The notes under the pieces are model-generated. The model did not search any database and was not told the DNA's origin. It worked only from the letters and a program-made list of their open reading frames with translations. This document shows, one piece after another, positions 1 through 4,819 of a DNA stretch of 12,586 bases. Source of the DNA: Xanthobacteraceae bacterium (GTDB lineage: Bacteria > Pseudomonadota > Alphaproteobacteria > Rhizobiales > Xanthobacteraceae); the NCBI GenBank assembly GCA_019746355.1, contig JAIESC010000187.1:1-12586 (forward strand). Direction: 5' to 3'. Numbering within the stretch: position 1 is the stretch's first letter; every line of letters begins with the position of its first letter. The position numbers and the translations under genes are program-made.

Positions 1-255
1 GCTTGGCAGCTTAACCGAGGCAGACGCTCCACTTATCGACGCGGAGAATCTGTTCAGACAACCGGGACCACCTCTCTCTGCGAGGAACCTATAGAAGCGG
101 CGTAGGTCATAAAGATACGCCGCGACGGTGTGAGGTGAGCACCCTCGACCAACCACGCCTCGGGCGAAACTCGCCGCGTGCCTGTCCACCACACCATGTT
201 CGTCGATCAGCTCAAAGCGATCGCCAACCTCCGTTCGCACCCGGACAACGCGCAT
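1..255 (-). CDS. Tyrosine recombinase (phage-integrase family), N-terminal part, runs off left edge
   Basis: This gene reads leftward from an ATG at 253-255 and stays open to base 1, giving the first 85 residues. Residues 36-64 hold the helical signature of the SAM-like N-terminal DNA-binding domain of tyrosine recombinases, including SPHTVAAYLYDLRRFYRFLA. The catalytic R-H-R-Y domain lies outside the window. The start is supported by a GGGAAGG ribosome site about 8 bases upstream. The N-terminal leader (MRVVRVRTEVGDRFELIDE) resembles integrases of Tn554-like or multi-recombinase transposons, from memory of the family. The gene begins 40 bases from the point where SRAP homology stops (295/296), so it probably belongs to an element inserted in that gene. 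Family assignment is fairly secure; element type is inference. Confidence 0.82.
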   Translation of the reverse strand, partial: MRVVRVRTEVGDRFELIDEHGVVDRHAASFARGVVGRGCSPHTVAAYLYDLRRFYRFLAERGGPGCLNRFSASISGASASVKLPS

Positions 256-295
256 TCTCGAGCCTTCCCATCGCATCATCGATAAGTGTCCACAT

Positions 296-594
296 AAACT
301 CGAAAAATGCGCTCGCGGGGATGATGCAACGATTGCTGTTCGCGAAATGCCGCCCTTCAGACCGGAAATTGAACACAGGCCACCGCGGCCGCTTGGCGGA
401 AGACGGAAGTTCATCACGGTGAGCTCGACAACATCGCCGACAGCGCGCATCACCGGACCGCGATCGGTGATCTTAAGATCGTCGGCTTGCGGCAAGTCGA
501 GGTCGGTCTGCTGAGTCGGGATGCCAAGCTCCAGATCCTGCTTCATCTTGCAGTATTCGGCCCAGCGGACGTGCTGCTCATAGTCATTGCACAT
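296..594 (-). pseudogene. SRAP domain protein (YedK/HMCES-like), frameshifted and truncated
   Basis: Reading leftward from the ATG at 592-594, the first 72 codons start MCNDYEQHVRWAEYC, the typical SRAP start with the catalytic Cys at position 2 after Met removal. Homology then jumps to another frame near 379-381 (net loss of one base, or four) and resumes with PVFNFRSEGRHF and CIIPASAFFEF. The latter contains the family Glu that acts with Cys2. SRAP proteins form a thiazolidine link to abasic sites in single-stranded DNA. Similarity stops abruptly at 296, where the recombinase-bearing sequence begins, so the catalytic His region is missing. With both a frameshift and an interruption, the gene is not functional as read. 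The remaining C-terminal half could lie beyond the left edge. Confidence 0.88.
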
Positions 595-595
595 G

Positions 596-613
596 GACCT
601 TCATGTAGGTCCG
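596..613. repeat. Short palindrome upstream of the SRAP start
   Basis: GGACCT and AGGTCC flank a six-base spacer, immediately upstream of the SRAP start codon. It could be an operator or an mRNA hairpin overlapping the ribosome site; nothing in the sequence decides between them. Confidence 0.4.
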
Positions 614-673
614 GTCGACCGAATGCGAGATGAGGGGGCGTGTCCCTGCGGGACCGGGCTCTCGGCTTCGCTG

Positions 674-695
674 AAACCCCCCCTTCGCCGGGTTT
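674..695 (-). terminator. Possible terminator hairpin downstream of the DUF736 gene
   Basis: AAACCC at 674-679 pairs with GGGTTT at 690-695 around a C-rich loop. It lies about 65 bases past the DUF736 stop on its strand. There is no clear run of T after the stem, so this is weak. The surrounding 640-725 stretch is rich in other small hairpins (GTCCC-TGC-GGGAC, CCCTTCGGG) and looks like non-coding intergenic repeat sequence. Confidence 0.3.
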
Positions 696-758
696 TCACC
701 CTTCGGGCGTCGATCCCTCACGCTACCGTCGCGACACCGCCGCCAGTATTGGCGTCGC

Positions 759-1085
759 CTATTCCGTGGGATTCCAGATCACCGCAAATTCGTCGTCACT
801 CTCCGATCCGGCGGCGCGGCCGAGGTTGGCGAACAGCCTGCGCGGTCCGAACTCGGGCGCCGAGATCGAAACCGACACGTAGTCGGCGCCGTTCTCCTTG
901 TTCTTGCGAATCCAGGCGCCGCCAATCTCCGCGCCATTGGCATAAACGCGATAGTCGGGCTGGTCGCTGTCCGGCTTCTTCTCCTTGTTCGGCATGATCT
1001 TCAGCGCCGCCGAGATCGACAGCGTCCGCAGCGTGCCACGATAGGAACCGTCGTCGAGCTTGTTGACGTAGCCGATGGCTGGCAT
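759..1085 (-). CDS. DUF736 domain protein
   Basis: The product is 108 residues, the usual length of DUF736, a small single-domain family common on rhizobial plasmids and integrative elements. Visible signatures in order are AIGYVNKLDDGSYRGTL near the N-terminus, PDYRVYANGAEIGGAWIR at about 43-60, YVSVSISAPEFG at about 69-80, and the closing FAVIWNP. The ATG at 1083-1085 is chosen because a GGGGAGA ribosome site lies a few bases upstream and the family starts there; the frame is open much further upstream but without homology. No signal peptide or membrane segment is seen, so it is presumably cytoplasmic. Function is unknown. It is divergently arranged with the DUF3991/Toprim gene across a 488-base gap. 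Confidence 0.93.
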   Translation of the reverse strand: MPAIGYVNKLDDGSYRGTLRTLSISAALKIMPNKEKKPDSDQPDYRVYANGAEIGGAWIRKNKENGADYVSVSISAPEFGPRRLFANLGRAAGSESDDEFAVIWNPTE

Positions 1086-1573
1086 GTGATGTCTCCCCGT
1101 TTCATTCCGGCTGGCATCCGGCCCGGCATGCGCGGCGGTCTTGGCCGGAACGTCAGACTTGCCTGCGACCGCGCCATGCCCAAGCAGCCGCGCCATTCCA
1201 CTTGCTCGCATTCGGATCGCTCCCATGCCGACGCGCGCCGTGGGCGGGAGCATCCACCGGGGCGCAGCGCCGCACACCCTGTCGAATCCGACGGGTCTCA
1301 CAAAGCCCAATGTCCCTGTGAAAAAGCCCGTGCCCATCCCGATCGGCCGGAGGAGCGTAGCGGGGGCGGGCGCTGGCTGCCGCTTGCGCCATGCCGGCCG
1401 CAAGGGAGGCTTCGCCGCGCCCAGAGGCCGACGAATGCGACGTCTTGTCAACGCGCCCTTGCCCCCGGCAGGCTTCGCGGCCGGTCGGAGTCGTCCCGTC
1501 AATGTCGGGAAATGCGAAGCCAACCGAAGAAAGGGCTGGACATCGCCGCCGCGGCGGGTTCGGCGTAAGTGTT
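1086..1573. other. Divergent intergenic region without a recognisable gene
   Basis: This 488-base stretch separates the divergent starts at 1085 and 1574. Several frames are open in it, but none shows family homology, and I read them as GC-driven chance. It holds the diverged hairpin repeat at about 1375-1469 and an 8-base inverted pair GGCTTCGC (1471-1478) / GCGAAGCC (1514-1521). Promoters for both flanking genes should lie here, but I could not assign convincing -35/-10 boxes. Confidence 0.6.
1375..1469 (+). repeat. Diverged copy of the leader hairpin repeat
   Basis: It shares GCTGCCGC, an ATGCC-GGCCG core and CAAGGGA-GCTTCGCC with the two better copies at 4270 and 7737. Its arms at 1393-1406 and 1456-1469 can pair at 12 of 14 positions (GCCGG-n2-GCAAGGG against CCCTTGC-n2-CCGGC). 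It sits about 105 bases before the start codon at 1574. Membership in the same repeat family is likely but not certain. Confidence 0.5.
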
Positions 1574-2479
1574 ATGGAGAAGAAAGACATCGACGAGCTG
1601 CGGGGGAAGGTGCCCTGCGCGTCCGTCCTGGAGAGGGCGGGCTGGAAGGTCGACCTGAAGGAGAGCACCCGCAAGGCTGTCAAATACCGCCACGGCGAGG
1701 GCCAGATCGTCATCGTCATTCACGACGGGCGCGGCTGGTTCGATCCGATGTCGGAAGCGAAGGGAGACGTCTTCGACCTCGCCGAGCATCTCGGCGCGGC
1801 CGGTTTTGCGGTGGCTCTGCAGCAGGTCTGCGAGCTCGTTGGTTTCACGCCGACGCAGCCGGCCTGGAAACGCCCGGCGCGGACCAAGCCAACCGCTCCG
1901 CTCGCGCATCGTTGGGCTGCGCGTCTCAAGCCGCGGCCGGGCTCGCCGACCTGGCGCTATCTCGCCGAGACGCGCGCCATTCCCGATCATTTGATTCAGG
2001 AGGCCGTCGATCAGGACCGGCTGCGCGAAGGTCCGCATGGCAGCATGTGGGCGGCGCATACGGACGACGCCGGCGTTGTTGTCGGCTGGGAAGAGCGCGG
2101 CCCCGAATGGCGCGGATTTGCGACCGACGGATCGAAGGTGCTGTTCCGTCTCGGCGCGACGCATGCGACGCGCGTCTGCGTCACCGAGGCAGCGATCGAC
2201 GCGATGAGCCGTGCCGCGATCGAAGGCCTGCGCCACGATACGCTCTATGTCAGCACCGGCGGCGGCTGGTCGCCGACAACCGAAGCGGCGATCCGCGCCA
2301 TCGCCGCGCGCCCTGGCACGGTTCTTGTCGCCGCGACCGACAGCAATCTGCAGGGCGACGTGTTCGGCAACCGGCTGCGCGCCATCGCACAGGATGTCGG
2401 CGCCGGCTACGATCGGCTGCGGCCGTCGCGTGACGACTGGAATGATGACCTGAAGGACGCGCTGCGAACGACTCGGTAG
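1574..2479 (+). CDS. DUF3991 and Toprim domain protein
   Basis: The product is 301 residues from the ATG at 1574. The N-terminal ~90 residues (VLERAGWKVDLKES, KAVKYRHGEGQIVIVIHDG, GWFDPMSEAKGDVFDLAEHL) match the region preceding DUF3991 in these proteins. DUF3991 follows at about 125-195, with WRYLAETRAIPDHLI starting at residue 127. A Toprim_2-like fold follows, with the acidic motif VTEAAIDA (Glu205) and the second motif ATDSNLQGD (Asp256-Ser-Asn258 in place of a strict DxD). Toprim domains occur in primases, topoisomerases and plasmid mobilisation proteins. This protein has no visible zinc finger or relaxase domain. The frame stays open upstream to 1391, but homology starts at 1574; the ribosome site is weak. 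A DNA-processing role is inference. Confidence 0.9.
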   Translation: MEKKDIDELRGKVPCASVLERAGWKVDLKESTRKAVKYRHGEGQIVIVIHDGRGWFDPMSEAKGDVFDLAEHLGAAGFAVALQQVCELVGFTPTQPAWKRPARTKPTAPLAHRWAARLKPRPGSPTWRYLAETRAIPDHLIQEAVDQDRLREGPHGSMWAAHTDDAGVVVGWEERGPEWRGFATDGSKVLFRLGATHATRVCVTEAAIDAMSRAAIEGLRHDTLYVSTGGGWSPTTEAAIRAIAARPGTVLVAATDSNLQGDVFGNRLRAIAQDVGAGYDRLRPSRDDWNDDLKDALRTTR

Positions 2480-2488
2480 CGCTGGCCT

Positions 2489-2505
2489 CACCGCAAGAGG
2501 CGGTG
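2489..2505 (+). terminator. Hairpin after the DUF3991/Toprim gene
   Basis: CACCGC and GCGGTG form a six-pair stem with loop AAGAG, 10 bases after the stop codon. There is no following T run, so it may only protect the 3' end or be chance. Confidence 0.3.
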
Positions 2506-2534
2506 CGTAGGAACGGTTGCATGTCACGGCGGCC

Positions 2535-2582
2535 GTCGATGTCCCGCTCGGCATCCTCGGCCAGCAGCACGCGCAAGCGCAT
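2535..2582 (-). pseudogene. RelE/ParE-type toxin, N-terminal remnant
   Basis: The ATG at 2580-2582 starts MRLRVLLAEDAERDID, which matches the opening of RelE/ParE toxins of the kind paired with Phd/YefM antitoxins. After about 16 residues the resemblance ends and the frame continues as unrelated sequence antisense to the DUF3991/Toprim gene. The start lies 9 bases after the stop of the antitoxin reading frame, which is normal antitoxin-toxin spacing. That spacing is the strongest support, because 16 residues alone would be thin. The gene lost about 80% of its length, presumably by a deletion that brought the DUF3991 gene's 3' end next to it. Confidence 0.6.
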
Positions 2583-2591
2583 CGCGCGCGA

Positions 2592-2864
2592 TCAGCCGTT
2601 AACGCGTGCGCGAATGCGCTTGAAGGCGTCGCCGGCGGGACGAACCTTGCCTGCTTCAACCTGCGCATAGGTCGGGGCGAGCACCTTGAGAAGCGCGAGG
2701 GTCTCCTGCGTCTGCTCGTAGCGACCGACATCCTGCAGCACGGCCTTGGCTTCGCCATGCACCGTGATGACGACCGGATCCTGCCCCTCCGCCAGGCCGC
2801 AAATGATCTTCGGCGCATGCGCCTAGAGATGGCTTAGGGGTTTCACCCGGTCGGACAGTTTCAT
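2592..2864 (-). pseudogene. Phd/YefM-family antitoxin with in-frame stop at codon 14
   Basis: Reading leftward from the ATG at 2862-2864, the frame gives MKLSDRVKPLSHL, then TAG, then AHAPKIICGLAEGQDPVVIT, GEAKAVLQDVGRYEQTQETLALLK and a C-terminal tail to TGA at 2592-2594 (90 codons in all). This is the standard Phd/YefM layout: an N-terminal DNA-binding fold, then a helix that wraps the toxin. The stop replaces the residue that is usually Lys in the L-K-A-H-A stretch (AAG to TAG would suffice). No good internal start lies just after it. With the toxin reduced to a stub, loss of the antitoxin would be tolerated. A small palindrome (GGACC at 2893, GGTCC at 2904) lies upstream, where autoregulatory operators occur. 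Confidence 0.85.
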
Positions 2865-2915
2865 CGGCGCTCGCCTCATCAGACCAGAATAGGGACCGAA
2901 GATGGTCCGAATGAA

Positions 2916-2938
2916 GGGGAGGGAGAGAGGGAAGGGGG
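2916..2938 (+). other. G-quadruplex motif in a purine-only tract
   Basis: Four G runs (GGGG, GGG, GGG, GGGGG) are separated by loops of 1, 5 and 2 bases, satisfying the standard intramolecular G-quadruplex pattern. It lies between the antitoxin start and the left end of the insertion sequence. Confidence 0.6.
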
Positions 2939-2951
2939 TCGCGCTGGTACG

Positions 2952-2997
2952 GACCGGGTAGATACCCGACAGACTAGACCGGGAGGATTGTCGACAG
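2952..2997 (+). repeat. IS left end: two tandem transposase-site units
   Basis: Units at 2952-2972 and 2977-2997 share the pattern GACCGGG-n2-GAT-n3-CGACAG and start 25 bases apart. The same unit, inverted, occurs twice at the right end, so these are likely transposase binding sites. The first unit also contains a perfect CGGGTA-GA-TACCCG palindrome. Confidence 0.75.
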
Positions 2998-3026
2998 GTC
3001 AGATTGCATCGGAGGAGGGCCCGCCG

Positions 3027-4242
3027 ATGCCGTTTACGGAGACCTATCGCATGGAAGAGCGCATCCGGATGCTGTCGGATTATGCAAGCGGAAACTGGAA
3101 CGTGTCGGAGCTTTGCCAGCGCTACGGGGTGTGTCGCGACACATTCTATGAATGGCGCCGGCGCCAGGCGAGGGCGATCCGACTTGGTTTCTCGATCGCT
3201 CGCATGCTCCGGAGCATTGTCCGCATCGCACCGATGCAGCCATGGTTGCGACGATTGTCGCGCTGCGCCGGCGCTTTCCCCATTGTGGGCCGCGCAAGCT
3301 GCTGGCGATGTTGGAGCGTAAGGCTCCCTGGCAAGACTGGCCGGCGGCCTCGACGATTGGCGATATTCTCAAGCGCGCGGGGTTGGTCGAGGCGATCAGG
3401 CGCCGCCGCCCTGCATTGAACCAAGCCCGCCCGGTCATGGCGACTGCGGCGGCCAATGATGAATGGTGCGCCGACTTCAAAGGCTGGTTCCGGACTGGCG
3501 ATCAACGACGGGTGGATCCGCTGACAATAACCGACAATCACAGCCGTTTTGTCCTGGCCATCAAGATCACGGCGCCGACGATGGCGGGGGCAAAGCCGGT
3601 CTTTACCGCAGCTTTTACGACCTATGGGCTGCCGCTGGCGATCCGCTGCGACAACGGCTCGCCGTTCGGATCGCGCGGGGCCGGCGGTCTCACGCGATTG
3701 TCAGCCTGGTGGCTTAAGCTCGGCATCAGACCACACTTTATCCATCCGGCGTCGCCGCAGGAGAACGGTCGGCACGAGCGGATGCATCGCACGTTAAAAA
3801 ACAGACCTCATCGCCGCCGGCAGCGAATGTCCGCCAGCAGCAGCGACGCTTTGACATCTTCCAGCGTCACTTCAATGAGGAGCGTCCCCACGAAGCCCTG
3901 AACCAGCGCCAGCCCGCCGAAATCTACACCCGATCGGCACGGGCGATGCCCGAGCGTCTCGATGACCCCTGGTATGACGCCAATCACCAAGTGCGTCGCG
4001 TCCGCAGCAACGGCGAGATCAAATGGAAAGGCGACTTTGTCTTTATCAGTGAAGCATTGATCGATGAGCTCGTCGGCATCACCGAGCTTGAGACCGGAGA
4101 CCATATCGTACGATTTTGTGACCTCGATATCGGCCTCATCGATCGCACCGGGATGTTCCGCCGATTCGCCCCGCCCCGCGTCGGGCTCAGCCAACCGGCC
4201 AAACAGAAAACGTCCAAACTGTCGGGAATCAGCCCAGTCTAA
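3027..4242 (+). pseudogene. IS481-type DDE transposase, two frameshifts
   Basis: The ATG at 3027 has a strong GGAGGAGGG ribosome site. The first frame gives MPFTETYRMEERIRML and a helix-turn-helix (NVSELCQRYGVCRDTFYEWR) up to about 3168. Homology then moves one base back to the frame containing GDPTWFLDRSHAPEHCPHR, a first catalytic Asp in EWCADFKGWF, a second in IRCDNGSPFG, and the Glu of SPQENGRHERMHRTLK. At 3796-3802 it shifts one base back again and continues with RRFDIFQRHFNEERPHEAL to a TAA at 4240-4242. The joined protein is about 400 residues, normal for the family. All three DDE residues are present, so only the frame is broken. The second shift sits on A-AAA-AAC, discussed in the findings. 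Confidence 0.88.
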
Positions 4243-4264
4243 AATGTCGACAATCAGTCCGGTT
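4219..4264 (-). repeat. IS right end: two tandem transposase-site units
   Basis: Read on the minus strand, the units are GACTGGG-n2-GAT-n3-CGACAG (4239-4219) and AACCGGA-n2-GAT-n3-CGACAT (4264-4244). They match the left-end units and have the same 25-base spacing. The inner unit overlaps the transposase stop codon. Confidence 0.72.
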
Positions 4265-4269
4265 GCACA

Positions 4270-4361
4270 GCTGCCGCATGCCCGGCCGGCGCGTCAAGGG
4301 TGCGCTTCGCCCGCGTGCCGCGGCCCCTGACCCGCCGGACCGGAGAGGCGGCCGCCTGGAG
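4270..4361 (+). repeat. Leader hairpin repeat, copy 1
   Basis: About 91 bases match copy 2 at 7737 with only a handful of substitutions and a one-base indel. The arms CCGG-n-CGGCG-n-GTCAAGGG and CCCCTGAC-n-CGCCGG-n-CCGG can form a long imperfect stem around a GC-rich loop. It ends about 32 bases before the start codon at 4394 and directly touches the right end of the insertion sequence. Confidence 0.8.
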
Positions 4362-4376
4362 ATGTCTTCGACATCT
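4360..4376 (+). promoter_or_regulatory. Perfect 7-base hairpin just before a ribosome site
   Basis: AGATGTC-TTC-GACATCT is a perfect stem with a three-base loop, ending 17 bases before the ATG at 4394 and directly preceding the purine-rich ribosome site (AGGAAAGGCAAGG). It may affect translation or be a protein site; this is inference. Confidence 0.4.
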
Positions 4377-4393
4377 TCAGGAAAGGCAAGGCA

Positions 4394-4819
4394 ATGGACA
4401 GGAAGGACATCGTGATCGCGGTGCTGACCGCGATCGGCATTCAGAAAGTGGAATACTCGCTGGACGGCGGCGGAGATTCGGGCGCGACGACGCTCGAGCG
4501 GATCCAGCATGTCGACGGCCGCGTGCTCGAAAAGCTCCCCCGCATCCCGATCGGCATCGACGGCGGCGGCCGGCCGTACATGCTTGAGGCGCTTCTCGAC
4601 GATCTCGTCGCCGATCTCCCCGAAGGCGACTGGGTCAACAACGAGGGCGGCTACGGCACCATCGTCATCCGTCCCTTCGAGGACGAGGAGGACGTCTGTT
4701 TCGACGTCGATATGACGTATCGCGAGGAGGGCGACTACGGTGACGACGAAGAGGAGTTTCTCGACGACGATATCGATGATGATGACGCGATCTCGCAGGA
4801 TGCGGAGGTGCTGCCATGA
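4394..4819 (+). CDS. DUF6878-like acidic protein
   Basis: The product is 141 residues with a purine-rich ribosome site (AAGGCAAGG) before the ATG. Two segments recall DUF6878: VEYSLDGGGDSG at about 19-30, and LEALLDDLVADL followed by GDWVNNEGGYGTIVI at about 64-92. The assignment is from memory of the family's DG-GDSG and W-NN-GAYG patterns and is moderate. The C-terminal third is extremely acidic: 15 of residues 111-131 are Asp or Glu, ending in a disordered-looking tail. No signal or membrane segment is seen. The stop overlaps the next start (ATGA at 4816-4819), so the protein is probably made together with the PcfJ protein. Function is unknown; a binding partner for a basic protein or a DNA-mimic role is speculation. 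Confidence 0.8.
   Translation: MDRKDIVIAVLTAIGIQKVEYSLDGGGDSGATTLERIQHVDGRVLEKLPRIPIGIDGGGRPYMLEALLDDLVADLPEGDWVNNEGGYGTIVIRPFEDEEDVCFDVDMTYREEGDYGDDEEEFLDDDIDDDDAISQDAEVLP

Larger units (their letters stand above)
2947..4269 (+). mobile_element. IS481-type insertion sequence, ends approximate
   Basis: The element is about 1.32 kb and contains one transposase gene reading rightward. Its ends are deduced from paired inverted units: two at the left (2952-2972, 2977-2997) and two at the right (4219-4239, 4244-4264). A direct GCTG occurs at 2943-2946 and 4270-4273 and could be a 4-base target duplication, but four bases can match by chance. The outermost bases cannot be fixed because the last 5-6 bases of the two ends do not match well. 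The element abuts a palindromic leader repeat on its right side. The transposase has two frameshifts, so the copy is probably inactive on its own. Confidence 0.8.

Noticed and set aside
135..422. Plus-strand open frame of 95 codons
   Set aside because: It lies antisense to the recombinase and SRAP remnants, which both have clear family signatures; its translation matches nothing I recognise.
1141..2433. Long plus-strand frame of 430 codons
   Set aside because: Arg- and Ala-rich shadow of the DUF3991/Toprim gene in another frame, with no homology.
1499..2818. Minus-strand frame of 439 codons
   Set aside because: Antisense to the DUF3991/Toprim gene and overlapping the antitoxin; composition is typical of GC-rich antisense frames.
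2986..4255. GATTGTCGACA / TGTCGACAATC as the true IS termini
   Set aside because: The 11-base inverted match is real, but it is only part of two of the four 21-base units. The outer left unit at 2952 and the matching inner right unit at 4219 show the element extends further left.
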